Source of the DNA: DAMCZI01 sp032095175
GTDB lineage: Bacteria; Bacillota; Clostridia; Clostridiales; Caloramatoraceae
DNA: 64,000 bases
Assembly (NCBI GenBank): GCA_032095175.1
Contig: DAMCZI010000026.1
Span: forward strand, 12,122-76,121
Direction: 5' to 3'
Of this stretch, positions 37,313-46,756 are shown piece by piece. The notes beneath the pieces were generated by a model, which was given only the letters and a program-made list of their open reading frames with translations, was not told where the DNA came from and ran no database searches. The translations under genes and the position numbers were made by a program. Within the stretch, counting starts at the first letter, position 1. Each line of letters begins with the position of its first letter.

Positions 37313-38203
37313 TTATTTCTCCTTCATGTTTTCTATTACATGACTGTAAAAAGCTTTAGCAACTGGTGGAAGAGTTCTTTTGTTATGGTTTACTATAAAT
37401 ATGTCTCTTGATATATCCATTCCATTTATAAAATGCTTTTTAATAAGGCCAGTTGATATATAATCCTGGCAAGCCATTTCGGAAACTATAGAGACACCGG
37501 AACCACTTTTAACAAACTGTAAAACAGCCTCAAGGCTGCTTACCTCTGCAAAGACTTTAAGCCTTTCTGAGGTGTATCCCTTTGATTTTAAACCCTTTTC
37601 AAATGCATTTCTTGTTGCAGAGCCTTTTTCCCTTAGTATAAACCTCTGGTGAAGGAGCTCGTCAAGGGAAATAGTTTTAGAGAGCTCTGAGGAATTACTA
37701 ATTACAACAAGTCTGTCGCTGCATATCTTCTCAAAGGATAATCTGCTGTCTGAAATAACCTCTCCAACTATGCCTACATCAGATTCTGAAGAAAGAATAT
37801 GCTCTACAACGTTTCTGGTGTTATCCTCCTTTATACTAAACGTAACATCAGGATATGTATCATTAAAGGACTTTACCAGTGAAGGAAGTAGAAAACGGCA
37901 TGGAGTAGTACTTGATGATATACTAAGCCTACCAGAAATACTATTTTCATATTCTGAAATATTAACTATGGCTGTATTTCTTATATTTACAAGATTTATT
38001 GCGTGCTCAAGAAAAAGGGACCCCGCATGGGTCAGGCGAACTTCCTTTCCATGCCTGTCGAAGAGCGCAACGTTGAGCTCTTGTTCAAGGGATGCTATGT
38101 GAGCACTTATTGTTGGCTGTGATAGGAATATTGCTTCGGCAGCTTTAGAAAAACTCTTATATTTTGCTACATTTATGAAAGCTTCAATTTGTTTGAAATC
38201 CAC
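37313..38203 (-). CDS. LysR-family transcriptional regulator, 296 aa
   Basis: N-terminal winged helix (FKQIEAFINVAKYKSFSKAA, then LSQPTISAHIASLEQEL) and a periplasmic-binding-protein-like effector domain. The GTG at 38203 lies five bases after GGGGGTG; the upstream ATG lacks a site. The HTH resembles regulators annotated with selenium or cysteine metabolism in clostridia, but the target cannot be told from this window: no co-regulated gene is divergent from it. Confidence 0.85.
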   Translation of the reverse strand: MDFKQIEAFINVAKYKSFSKAAEAIFLSQPTISAHIASLEQELNVALFDRHGKEVRLTHAGSLFLEHAINLVNIRNTAIVNISEYENSISGRLSISSSTTPCRFLLPSLVKSFNDTYPDVTFSIKEDNTRNVVEHILSSESDVGIVGEVISDSRLSFEKICSDRLVVISNSSELSKTISLDELLHQRFILREKGSATRNAFEKGLKSKGYTSERLKVFAEVSSLEAVLQFVKSGSGVSIVSEMACQDYISTGLIKKHFINGMDISRDIFIVNHNKRTLPPVAKAFYSHVIENMKEK

Positions 38204-38452
38204 ATTTTCACCCCCAGGCTCTATTATCCTATATATTATAAAAAAATTCAATATATAGTATTATAAATTTCTATATATATGTTGGGAAGTAAAATAATAC
38301 TAGCAAAAAAATTAACTTGACAGTTACAATATTCTACATTAAGTGATATAATAACATGTGTGGATTTGTCTTTTGACAAAAAATGAATATTAGATTGAAT
38401 TTGAGATATATAGTTAATTATGTTGCAAAAATTTTATCACAATTCGTATTAT

Positions 38453-38632
38453 ATAATCGTACTAAAAATTCTACATTGGGTACTATATGATTAAGAATGT
38501 AAGAAAAGTAATTTATATTAATGGCACTAAAGATTTTATATTGGGTGTTGTGCGATTAATGAATCAAGGAATATGATTTCGCATAAATGTCTAGGGTCGA
38601 GCAATGTAGAATCATTTATGCGAAGCATATAG
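38453..38632 (+). repeat. Double-hairpin repeat family, copy 2, with an extra half unit
   Basis: The full unit at 38516-38632 has GCACTAAAGATTTTATATTG ... GTGCGATTAAT and then TTTCGCATAAATG ... CATTTATGCGAAG. A diverged extra hairpin-1 half (TAATCGTACTAAAAATTCTA) precedes it at 38453-38500. It ends 146 bases upstream of murA in sense orientation. Confidence 0.85.
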
Positions 38633-38778
38633 AATAAATATTTAAATTTGAAATATAGAGCCATTTGCTTAAACATACAGAAAATGACCATGATTGGACT
38701 GATGTTTAAAGTAATTTTATATATGAATTGTGAGAATTTTAGAGCAACCTATACAAATTGAAAAGGATGGGTGCATTT

Positions 38779-40047
38779 ATGGATAAACTAATCGTGGAAG
38801 GTGGAAAAAGACTTTTTGGAAACGTAGAAATAAGCGGAGCTAAAAATGCAGCACTTGCTATACTTCCAGGAGCTATTCTTGCAGATGAAGGATATTGTGA
38901 TATTGATAATTTACCAGAAATTGAGGATATAAGATGCCTTGAGAAGGCAATACAAAAGCTCGGAGCTGATGTAGTTAAAAATCAAACCAGCCATGTGAGG
39001 ATAGATGCTTCAAAAATTTCTCCTCATCTTATAAAGGGTGAGGATTTAAGAAAGATAAGAGCATCCTATTATTTTTTAGGAGCACTTTTAGGTAAATTTG
39101 GACATGCAGAGGTTGTTTACCCAGGAGGCTGTGAAATAGGGGTAAGACCTATTGATCAGCATATAAAGGGCTTTGAGGCTATGGGAGCAACTGTAACTGT
39201 TGATCATGGAATAATAAAGGCCAGCGTTGATGGAAGGCTTAAGGGAGCCAACATATATCTTGATGTGGTTAGCGTTGGAGCTACCATAAACATAATGCTT
39301 GCAGCGTGTAAGGCTGAGGGAGTTACTATAATTGAAAATGCGGCTAAGGAGCCACATGTTGTAGACGTTGCAAACTTTTTAAACACAATGGGAGCAAACA
39401 TAAAGGGTGCAGGAACAGACGTAATAAAGGTTGTAGGTGTTGATCATCTTAAGGGATGCTCATATTCTGTTATTCCGGATCAGATAGAGGCAGGAACCTT
39501 TATGATAGCAGCTGCTGCAACATTGGGAGATGTTGTTATCAACAACGTTATTCCAAAGCATCTTGAATCCATTACAGCAAAGCTTGTTGAGATGGGAGTA
39601 GAGGTTATAGAGGGAGAAGATTCTGTAAGGGTAAATTGTAGTAAAAGACCAAAGGGTGTTAATATAAAAACACTTCCATACCCTGGATTTCCTACAGATC
39701 TTCAGCAGCCGATGACATCACTTCTTACAATTGCAGAGGGCAAAAGTATAGTAAATGAGAGCATATTTGAATCCAGGTTTAAGCATGCTTGTGAGCTTAA
39801 AAAAATGGGAGCGAAAATAACGGTTGATGGAAAAATGGCCACTATAGAAGGTATTGAAGAGCTAAAAGGGACAGATATTATTGCTACAGACCTTCGTGCA
39901 GGTGCAGCAATGATTGTTGCAGCCCTTGTAGCAAAAGGAACCTCAACAATATCCAATGTTGTATATATAGATAGAGGATATGAAAAGGTTGAGGAAAAGT
40001 TTAACGGACTTGGAGCTGTTGTAAAGAGGATAACGACTGCGGAGTAA
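38779..40047 (+). CDS. murA: UDP-N-acetylglucosamine 1-carboxyvinyltransferase, 422 aa
   Basis: First committed step of peptidoglycan synthesis; the target of fosfomycin. The UDP-GlcNAc-binding loop is ISGAKNAALAI near the N-terminus. The catalytic loop YPGGCEIGVRPIDQH keeps the Cys that fosfomycin alkylates. The late motif GFPTDLQQPM is also typical. The ATG at 38779 follows AGGATGGG; two earlier in-frame starts lack spacing. Confidence 0.95.
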   Translation: MDKLIVEGGKRLFGNVEISGAKNAALAILPGAILADEGYCDIDNLPEIEDIRCLEKAIQKLGADVVKNQTSHVRIDASKISPHLIKGEDLRKIRASYYFLGALLGKFGHAEVVYPGGCEIGVRPIDQHIKGFEAMGATVTVDHGIIKASVDGRLKGANIYLDVVSVGATINIMLAACKAEGVTIIENAAKEPHVVDVANFLNTMGANIKGAGTDVIKVVGVDHLKGCSYSVIPDQIEAGTFMIAAAATLGDVVINNVIPKHLESITAKLVEMGVEVIEGEDSVRVNCSKRPKGVNIKTLPYPGFPTDLQQPMTSLLTIAEGKSIVNESIFESRFKHACELKKMGAKITVDGKMATIEGIEELKGTDIIATDLRAGAAMIVAALVAKGTSTISNVVYIDRGYEKVEEKFNGLGAVVKRITTAE

Positions 40048-40139
40048 GGGTATTTTCTAAGAGAAATTGTTTTTTTGAAATTAAAATAGATGTAATAAGG
40101 CATTCGATTTTAGTAATCTGAAGGCCTTTTTGTGATGCC

Positions 40140-40180
40140 TATATATTTAAAACCCCTGGAAACGGGGGTTTTAAATATAT
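40140..40180. terminator. Terminator after murA
   Basis: ATATTTAAAACCCC pairs with GGGGTTTTAAATAT around TGGAAACG. It is symmetric and may also act on the minus strand. Confidence 0.75.
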
Positions 40181-40290
40181 TAATCGCACTAAAGATACTG
40201 CAATTAGTGCGATTAATTAATGATGGAAAATGATTTCTCATAAATGCATTAGGGTCGTACAATCTAGAATCATTTGTGAGAAACAAATAT
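40175..40290 (+). repeat. Double-hairpin repeat family, copy 3 (shortened)
   Basis: ATTAATCGCACTAAAGATAC ... GTGCGATTAAT with a short loop 1 that lacks the usual CATTGGGTG, then TTTCTCATAAATG ... CATTTGTGAGAAA. The hairpin 2 arms changed on both sides (CTC / GAG), which keeps the pairing. It lies between the convergent murA and malic enzyme genes. Confidence 0.85.
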
Positions 40291-40294
40291 ATGT

Positions 40295-41467
40295 TTATAT
40301 TCTTGCAACACCGCTTTTTATTGCAGCTTCCTTTACAGCTTCAGCTACCTTCTTCTGAACATCTCTATCAAAGGATTTTGGTATTATGTAATCCTCGCAA
40401 AGCATATCCTCTGAAACAGAATTAGCAATTGCATAGGCTGCTGCAACCTTCATTTCTTCATTTATTTCTCTTGCACGGACATCAAGGGCACCTCTGAATA
40501 TTCCTGGGAATGCAAGAACGTTGTTTACCTGATTTGGGAAATCTGAACGTCCTGTACCAACAACCCTTGCACCGGCAGCCTTGGCATCTTCAGGGAATAT
40601 TTCAGGGGTTGGATTTGCCATTGCAAATATTATAGAATCCTTATTCATTGTCTTAACCATGTCCTGTGTAAGCATGTTTGGAGCAGATACTCCGACGAAT
40701 ACATCAGCACCATTTACGACCTCTGAAAGGCTTCCTTTCACATTCCTTGGATTTGTTATATTTGAAAGTTCAATCTTTGCTGCATCCTTTGTGTCCATTC
40801 CTCTGTGTATTGCACCTTTTCTATCGCATACTATTACATCCTTTACACCTGAGGATATTAAAAGTCTTGCTATGGAATTCCCTGCTGCTCCTGCACCGTT
40901 TATAACAACCCTTAAATCAGAAAGCTTCTTTCCTGTTATCTTTAACGCATTTAAAAGCCCTGCAAGTGTAACTATTGCAGTTCCATGCTGATCATCATGG
41001 AAAACAGGTATATCAAGCCTTTCCTTTAGCTTTTTTTCTATCTCGAAGCATCTTGGAGCGGATATATCCTCAAGATTTACCCCTCCAAGGGTAGGAGAAA
41101 TTCTTACAATAGTTTCTACTATCTCATCTGGGTCATTTGTATTAAGTACGATTGGGAATGCATCGACATCTGCAAAGGTTTTAAAAAGTATTGCCTTTCC
41201 CTCCATAACAGGAAGAGCTGCCAGTGGGCCTATATCCCCAAGGCCGAGTACTGCAGTTCCATCTGAAACAACTGCAATGGTATTCCATTTTCTTGTATAC
41301 ACATAGGCCATATCAGGATTACTCTGTATTTCAAGACATGGTTGTGCAACTCCAGGTGTATAGGCAAGGCTTAAATCCTTTGATGAGTTTATCTCAACTC
41401 TGGAGACTATTTCAAGCTTACCCCTTTTTTCTTCATGAAATTTCAATGATTCATCGTATATATTCAT
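40295..41467 (-). CDS. NAD(P)-dependent malic enzyme, 390 aa
   Basis: Decarboxylates malate to pyruvate. It has the short bacterial form: N-terminal malic domain (SLAYTPGVAQPCLEI, KAILFKTFADVDAFP, FHDDQHGTAIVTLAGLLNA) and a Rossmann NAD domain (INGAGAAGNSIARLLI, FAMANPTPEI). GAAAGGATG precedes the ATG at 41467. Cofactor preference cannot be read reliably. Confidence 0.94.
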   Translation of the reverse strand: MNIYDESLKFHEEKRGKLEIVSRVEINSSKDLSLAYTPGVAQPCLEIQSNPDMAYVYTRKWNTIAVVSDGTAVLGLGDIGPLAALPVMEGKAILFKTFADVDAFPIVLNTNDPDEIVETIVRISPTLGGVNLEDISAPRCFEIEKKLKERLDIPVFHDDQHGTAIVTLAGLLNALKITGKKLSDLRVVINGAGAAGNSIARLLISSGVKDVIVCDRKGAIHRGMDTKDAAKIELSNITNPRNVKGSLSEVVNGADVFVGVSAPNMLTQDMVKTMNKDSIIFAMANPTPEIFPEDAKAAGARVVGTGRSDFPNQVNNVLAFPGIFRGALDVRAREINEEMKVAAAYAIANSVSEDMLCEDYIIPKSFDRDVQKKVAEAVKEAAIKSGVARI

Positions 41468-41681
41468 GGTACCACATCCTTTCTTGTATATAATGCATAA
41501 GCCCTTACATTTTATGGTGTATATATTACTGCGATTTTGTATAGAATGTACGGGGATTTCTGCATCCTACACATAAAATTATAAATGCTGCAGGGATATA
41601 CTTCAACTAACGTTTGTATTTTACATTATTAAGTATTTCCTTATGTGATATAATGTATTATTAGCAGATATACATGATTTA

Positions 41682-41800
41682 TATATTAATCTCACTAAAG
41701 ATTTTTCATTGGGCGTTGTGCGATTAATGAATCAAGAAATATGATTTTGCATAAATGTTTAGGGTCGAGCAATGTAGAATCATTTATGCTAAACATATAG
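41682..41800 (+). repeat. Double-hairpin repeat family, copy 4
   Basis: ATTAATCTCACTAAAGATTT ... GTGCGATTAAT, then TTTTGCATAAATG ... CATTTATGCTAAA, loop 2 CGAGCAATGTAG. It ends 24 bases before the start of the yycJ-like gene, in sense orientation, so it would be within or next to that mRNA leader. Confidence 0.85.
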
Positions 41801-41823
41801 ACACCAAGGAAAGGGGAATATAA

Positions 41824-42615
41824 ATGGAGTTTTGTTCAATATATAGTGGAAGCAGTGGGAATTGCTTGTATGTTGGAAGTGATAGAACAAAAATTTTAAT
41901 AGATGCAGGCCTTTCAGGCAAAAGGATACAAGAAGGATTAAACACAGCAGGAATAAACCCTACTGATATAGATGCAATAATAATAACCCATGAGCATGAT
42001 GATCATATAAAATCTGCTGGAATTTTATCCAGGAGGTTTAATATTCCTATTTATGCAAATACTAATACATGGGAGGCAATGATAAATTCTCTTGGCTCGG
42101 TAGCAGAGGAGAATATAAAGGTGTTTAATGGATATTCACCATTTGAAATAGGTGATATAACTGTTTTGCCATATGAAATACCACATGATGCGGCACAGCC
42201 CTGTGGATATAACTTTGTAAAGGGGAAAGCAAAGCTATCCATTGCTACCGATATTGGCTATGCCAGTGAAAATATAAAAAACAATATAAAGGATTCAGAT
42301 TTCATATTTCTAGAATCCAATCATGATATTGAGATGCTAAAGGTAGGTCCATATCCATATCCTTTAAAGCTTAGAATACTAGGAGAAAGAGGCCATCTTT
42401 CAAATGAAGCAGCAGGTAAAACAATAGTTGAGATACTTAACAGCAGAATAAAAAAGGTTATGCTTGGCCATTTAAGCAAAACCAACAACTATCCTGAGCT
42501 TGCACTGAGAACAGTATTGTCAGAGCTTGAGATGAATGGAATAAAGGATGGAAGAGATGTGGACATTGACATTGCCTATAGGGATAAGGTGGGGAGGATG
42601 CAGATAATAGAATAG
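41824..42615 (+). CDS. yycJ: YycJ/WalJ-type metallo-beta-lactamase-fold protein, 263 aa
   Basis: The metal-binding HxHxDH is seen in IITHEHDDHIKSAG, with more ligands in EIPHDA, IATDIG and GHLS. In Bacillus, yycJ, an HtrA protease gene and rlmH lie together, as here. The family is linked to cell wall and replication coordination or DNA repair. GGAAAGGGG precedes the ATG. Confidence 0.88.
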   Translation: MEFCSIYSGSSGNCLYVGSDRTKILIDAGLSGKRIQEGLNTAGINPTDIDAIIITHEHDDHIKSAGILSRRFNIPIYANTNTWEAMINSLGSVAEENIKVFNGYSPFEIGDITVLPYEIPHDAAQPCGYNFVKGKAKLSIATDIGYASENIKNNIKDSDFIFLESNHDIEMLKVGPYPYPLKLRILGERGHLSNEAAGKTIVEILNSRIKKVMLGHLSKTNNYPELALRTVLSELEMNGIKDGRDVDIDIAYRDKVGRMQIIE

Positions 42616-42627
42616 GAGAGAAACCAT

Positions 42628-43749
42628 ATGGATTACAGAGAATTCAATGGTAAGAAGCGTTCCTCCTTTGGATACTTTATGTCAAGTTTGCTTGGAGCAG
42701 TAATAGGAGGCTTTCTGCTTTTAACCTTCGGTCCAGCAGCACTGTTTGCAAAGCTGCAGCCCCAAACACCAGAGACACCAACAGTACCACAAACTCAACA
42801 GATACAGCAGGTTACAGAAACAAAAAGTGGAAGTGTGACTCAGGCTGTTAACAAAGTTATACCCTCTGTAGTAAGCATAACCACAACCACTGTACAAAGA
42901 ACCTCCTTTTCTAGAAGTAAAAAGGTTCAGGGGGTTGGCTCAGGTATAATCATTGATTCATCAGGATATATTTTAACAAACAACCATGTAGCAGGAATGG
43001 ATGCCAAAAGCATTTCCGTTTCGCTATATGATGGCAGGGAATTTAGTGGTACTCCTGTATGGACAGATCCGATTCTTGATCTTTCAATAATTAAGATAGA
43101 TGCCAGTGGTATTCCAACTGCATCTCTTGGAGATTCCAGAAAGGTAAAGATAGGTGAAGACGCCATTGCCATAGGAAACCCGCTTGGTCTTACATTTCAA
43201 AGAACTGTAACAGCAGGAATAATAAGCGCAGTAAACAGAACAGTTGAAATAGAAAAGGGAGTTTTTATGGAGGACTTAATACAAACAGATGCCTCCATAA
43301 ATCCAGGAAACAGTGGAGGCCCCCTTGTAAACATAGGTGGCGAAGTAGTAGCAGTAAATACCGTAAAGGTATCAACAGCGGAGGGGATAGGTTTTGCTGT
43401 TCCTATAAATATTGTAAAGCCCGTTATAGAAAGCATAAAGAGAACAGGAACCTTTACAGCCCCTGTAATAGGGATAAAAGGTTTTGACAAGGAACTTGCA
43501 TCCTTTTACAACTACAAAGTTGATGCAGGTATATATGTTGTTGAAGCTGTACCAGGAAGCCCAGCAGCCAATGCAGGTATAAGAGAAGGAGATGTAATAC
43601 TTTCAATAAACAACAAAAACACAAACACACTCCTCGAGCTTAAAGAAGCTCTCTATACTGCAGGTGTAGGCAGTACAGTAACAGTAAGATACAAAAGTCA
43701 GCTTGGAGCAATAAAGGATGTTAATGTAACCCTTGAAGCCTCCAGCTAA
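42628..43749 (+). CDS. htrA: HtrA-like trypsin-fold protease with PDZ domain, 373 aa
   Basis: N-terminal membrane anchor (SSLLGAVIGGFLLLTFGPAA), Pro/Gln/Thr-rich linker, and S1C protease with His (LTNNHVAG), Asp (DPILDLSIIK) and Ser (NPGNSGGPLVN). A C-terminal PDZ domain (GSPAANAGIREGDVILSIN) follows. Surface quality control of misfolded proteins is the family role. It lies 12 bases after yycJ. Confidence 0.94.
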   Translation: MDYREFNGKKRSSFGYFMSSLLGAVIGGFLLLTFGPAALFAKLQPQTPETPTVPQTQQIQQVTETKSGSVTQAVNKVIPSVVSITTTTVQRTSFSRSKKVQGVGSGIIIDSSGYILTNNHVAGMDAKSISVSLYDGREFSGTPVWTDPILDLSIIKIDASGIPTASLGDSRKVKIGEDAIAIGNPLGLTFQRTVTAGIISAVNRTVEIEKGVFMEDLIQTDASINPGNSGGPLVNIGGEVVAVNTVKVSTAEGIGFAVPINIVKPVIESIKRTGTFTAPVIGIKGFDKELASFYNYKVDAGIYVVEAVPGSPAANAGIREGDVILSINNKNTNTLLELKEALYTAGVGSTVTVRYKSQLGAIKDVNVTLEASS

Positions 43750-43764
43750 TAAGGGGAGATTGGG

Positions 43765-44244
43765 ATGAACATAAGCGTAATAAGTGTAGGAAAAATAAAA
43801 GAGAAATACCTAAGAGACGGGATAGATGAATATAAAAAAAGGCTATCCCGTTATTGTAATATAGAACTAATTGAGGTAATGGATGAAAAAGCTCCAGAAA
43901 ACCTCTCAGAAAAAGAAGAGGATCAAATCAAAATTAAGGAAGGCCAGGCAATCCTAAAGCACATCAAGGAAGGCACCTATGTAATTGCCCTAGCCATAAA
44001 CGGCAAACTCCTCTCCTCAGAGGAACTTTCAGACATGCTCTCAAACCTCGGCCTAACAGGCAAAAGCAGCATAGCCTTTGTAATAGGAGGCTCCCTTGGA
44101 TTATCAAAGGAAGTCCTAGACAGAGCGGACTACAAGCTATCCTTCTCTAAGATGACCTTCCCACATCAGTTGATGAGGATGATACTTTTAGAGCAGGTGT
44201 ATAGAGGGTTTAAGATAATGAAGGGTGAACCGTACCATAAGTAA
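43765..44244 (+). CDS. rlmH: 23S rRNA (pseudouridine-1915-N3)-methyltransferase RlmH, 159 aa
   Basis: SPOUT methyltransferase of full length. FVIGGSLGLS and KMTFPHQLMRMILLEQVYR are family signatures, and it ends in GEPYHK. The last 20 bases of the gene are the sequence that recurs downstream as a repeat (see the rlmH-end sites). The gene is intact, as is usual when SCC-type elements insert at this place in staphylococci. AAGGGGAG precedes the ATG. Confidence 0.97.
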   Translation: MNISVISVGKIKEKYLRDGIDEYKKRLSRYCNIELIEVMDEKAPENLSEKEEDQIKIKEGQAILKHIKEGTYVIALAINGKLLSSEELSDMLSNLGLTGKSSIAFVIGGSLGLSKEVLDRADYKLSFSKMTFPHQLMRMILLEQVYRGFKIMKGEPYHK

Positions 44245-44263
44245 ATGAGGTTTTTACTAAAAT
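44224..44263 (+). repeat. rlmH-end site S0 (putative attachment site)
   Basis: GGTGAACCGTACCATAAG spans the last codons of rlmH, followed by TAAATGAGGTTTTTACTAAA. The right flank is nearly repeated at S6 (60499-60520), 16 kb away. This is the presumed original site of the array. Confidence 0.75.
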
Positions 44264-44281
44264 TGTTAATTTATTAGAATA

Positions 44282-44318
44282 AAGCTTATCATATAAGTGT
44301 ATTGTGGTAAGTTTTATT
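44282..44318 (+). terminator. Possible terminator after rlmH
   Basis: AAGCTTATCA pairs imperfectly with TGTGGTAAG, and TTTTATTTTA follows. Confidence 0.45.
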
Positions 44319-44404
44319 TTATTTATGTACAATATAGATATCCTACAGAGTAGGACATAATGTTGATGATAATTAGTTATACACTATTTTGGGGGGGAGA
44401 TTTA

Positions 44405-45307
44405 TTGAAGCGATTATTTGAAATAATGTATTTGCTATCAGAAAAAAAGTGTATAAAAGCTATTGAACTAGCAGAACATTTTGAAGTATCTGTACGAACT
44501 ATTTATCGTGATGTGGAAATGTTAAGTATGGCTGGAATTCCTGTATACGCTAAAAAGGGGAAGTATGGAGGAATTGCAATCCTTGATAATTTTGTTTTTG
44601 AAAAAAGTATTGTATCTGAAGAGGAACAGATTCAAATTTTAGCAGCCATTCAAAGTATACAAGAGGTAGAAAAAAGCGGTATTAATGATTTGTTAGTTAA
44701 ATTATCTGGGCTATTTCAAATAAAAAATCCAAATTGGATTTCAATAGATTTTTCTGATTGGAGTAATCAACATCAAGAATTATTTCAAACAGTAAAATTT
44801 GCAATAGTGAAAACACGTGTTTTGAAATTTGATTATTACGGTAGAGTTGGAGAAATTTCAACTCGTAAAGTGGAGCCAATACAGCTTTGGTTCAAAGGAC
44901 ATACATGGTATTTAAGAGGGTACTGTCAAGAAAAACAGGCAATTAGAGTATTTAAATTGTCACGAATGAAAAGAGTTGAATGTCTTGATGAGTCTTTTGA
45001 GAAGAAGGAGCTTAACATAGAGGATAAAGAAGAAATTGATAAATATATAGATACTCCGCAAAATAAAATTTCATTTTCTATGAAAATAGATAAATGTATG
45101 GCGTATCAAGTATTTGATTATTTTGAAGAACATGAAATTAAATGTAATGCGGATGGAAGTTTTGCTGTATCATTGAACTACCCTAAAGATGAGTGGCTTT
45201 ATGGAATGATTATGTCATTTGGAAATCATGCTAAAGTTATTTCTCCTGAATCATTAAAAAGCGAAATTGCAAATAGATTTAAAGAAGCTTATGAAAATTA
45301 TTTTTAA
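44405..45307 (+). CDS. HTH + WYL-domain transcriptional regulator (YafY-like), 300 aa
   Basis: DeoR-type helix-turn-helix at the N-terminus (IELAEHFEVSVRTIYRDVEM), then a WYL domain (VEPIQLWFKGHTWYLRGYCQ) and a C-terminal WCX-like part. The TTG at 44405 follows GGGGGGGAGA. It is the first gene after rlmH and precedes a zinc-ribbon gene on the same strand. WYL proteins sense nucleic acids or other ligands and often control stress or defence genes. Confidence 0.87.
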   Translation: MKRLFEIMYLLSEKKCIKAIELAEHFEVSVRTIYRDVEMLSMAGIPVYAKKGKYGGIAILDNFVFEKSIVSEEEQIQILAAIQSIQEVEKSGINDLLVKLSGLFQIKNPNWISIDFSDWSNQHQELFQTVKFAIVKTRVLKFDYYGRVGEISTRKVEPIQLWFKGHTWYLRGYCQEKQAIRVFKLSRMKRVECLDESFEKKELNIEDKEEIDKYIDTPQNKISFSMKIDKCMAYQVFDYFEEHEIKCNADGSFAVSLNYPKDEWLYGMIMSFGNHAKVISPESLKSEIANRFKEAYENYF

Positions 45308-45387
45308 AGTTGACAGACAGATGTCAACTTTAAAATTGTATAATAAAACAGAATTAACAATTAAGATATAGATAGGAGAGATGAACT

Positions 45388-45648
45388 ATGGAGAAAAAAA
45401 TATGCCAAAGTTGTGGTATGCCTTTAGAAGATGAAAAGGAGCTTGGAAAAAATTCTGATGGTTCAAGTAACGAAGATTATTGCTGTTATTGTTTTTCTAA
45501 TGGTAGATTTATAAAAGATGAAACTTTGGAAGAAATGATTGAAAGCTGCATTCCGTTTAGAATAGGCGATGATTGTCCAGATGCAGAAACTGCACGAGCT
45601 AAAATGATGGAGTATATGCCAAATTTGAAACGTTGGAAAAAGAATTAG
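45388..45648 (+). CDS. Zinc-ribbon protein, 86 aa
   Basis: CQSCGMPLEDEKELGKNSDG with a second YCCYCF pair. This matches the putative zinc-ribbon family (PF12674 type) that often follows YafY-like regulators. GGAGAG precedes the ATG. Role unknown. Confidence 0.8.
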   Translation: MEKKICQSCGMPLEDEKELGKNSDGSSNEDYCCYCFSNGRFIKDETLEEMIESCIPFRIGDDCPDAETARAKMMEYMPNLKRWKKN

Positions 45649-45662
45649 TGGAGGAGTTTAAT

Positions 45663-46109
45663 ATGTTACATTTAGGTTCCGTTTATCTTGTTGTAGCAGA
45701 TATTAATAAATCTATAGATTTCTACAGCAAATTGCTTGATATGGAAGTAAGTTGTAGAAATCAAAATAGGTTTGCAGAATTTCACTTTGAGGGACACAAC
45801 ATATCTATGCTTAATCCACACTTCGATGAAGAAAATCCTGATAAGATAATAAGTATAGGCAATTATGATAAAGAATTTGATTTGACTGGTGTAACAAGTG
45901 CACCTAATAAGAATAAGTTTGTTTTAAATTTTTGGATTGAAGATTTGCAAAAGGAATACGAAAGAATTATAAGCTTAAATATATCAACGAAGATTACTAA
46001 TATAAAATATTTTTATTCTAGAACACCATATTATTATTTTCAATTAAAAGACCCTGATGATAACATTATTGAAATTACAGGTGGATATAATGGTGAGGTA
46101 GTAAAATAG
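45663..46109 (+). CDS. VOC (glyoxalase/bleomycin-resistance) family protein, 148 aa
   Basis: Begins MLHLGSVYLVVADINKSIDF with the two beta-alpha-beta units of the VOC fold and ends KDPDDNIIEITGGY. The ATG at 45663 follows GGAGG. Substrate unknown; it may be an antibiotic-binding or isomerase protein. Confidence 0.83.
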   Translation: MLHLGSVYLVVADINKSIDFYSKLLDMEVSCRNQNRFAEFHFEGHNISMLNPHFDEENPDKIISIGNYDKEFDLTGVTSAPNKNKFVLNFWIEDLQKEYERIISLNISTKITNIKYFYSRTPYYYFQLKDPDDNIIEITGGYNGEVVK

Positions 46110-46110
46110 T

Positions 46111-46755
46111 ATGCATGATATTGAATTGCAAGCAAGAGAAGAGATAAACATATTATTAAGTACATTAACAAGTGGAACACATATAAGAACAATAGATATT
46201 AGGCGGTTATCTTCAAAATTATTTCGATCATTAGATAATAAGGATATTAATAATGTATTTTTAATTTGCAAAGAGTTTTTAGACGAGCATAATTGGGAGA
46301 TGGGAGTTATTGCATTTGATTGGGCATTTAAAGTCAGAGAGCAATATAACGAGAATACTTATGATATTTTTTATACTTGGCTAGAAAAATATGTTCGAGG
46401 TTGGGGAGATTGTGATGATTTTTGTACTCATGCTTTTAGTGAATTACTAGTACAAAATAAGCAATTATTTTCACATGTTCTTCAATGGACAAGACATTCT
46501 AATTTTTGCATTCGTAGAGCTTCAGCGGTAATTTCGATTCCTATGATTTTACACAACAATTATGATGGTATCAATCCATTACAAATAGCAGATGCATTAA
46601 TAATGGACGAGCATGATTTAGTTCGTAAGGGATATGGCTGGATGTTGAAATCACTTTCTACAAAAGAGCCAGACACAGTTTATAATTATTTACTTGAACA
46701 CAAAAGCACAATGCCGCGTGTTGCATTTCGATATGCATTAGAAAAAATGAAATGA
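46111..46755 (+). CDS. DNA alkylation repair (AlkD-like HEAT) protein, 214 aa
   Basis: Helical HEAT-like protein with the AlkD-family pattern (WEMGVIAFDWAFK, WGDCDDFCTHAFSEL, VRKGYGWMLKSLS). AlkD enzymes excise alkylated bases. It begins one base after the VOC gene stop. The catalytic Asp equivalent is plausibly in DCDDFC, but this is not certain by eye. Confidence 0.75.
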   Translation: MHDIELQAREEINILLSTLTSGTHIRTIDIRRLSSKLFRSLDNKDINNVFLICKEFLDEHNWEMGVIAFDWAFKVREQYNENTYDIFYTWLEKYVRGWGDCDDFCTHAFSELLVQNKQLFSHVLQWTRHSNFCIRRASAVISIPMILHNNYDGINPLQIADALIMDEHDLVRKGYGWMLKSLSTKEPDTVYNYLLEHKSTMPRVAFRYALEKMK

Positions 46756-46756
46756 A

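Noticed and set aside
46044..46271. Minus-strand 75-codon frame across the VOC/AlkD junction
   Set aside because: Overlaps two well-supported genes and has no start signal.
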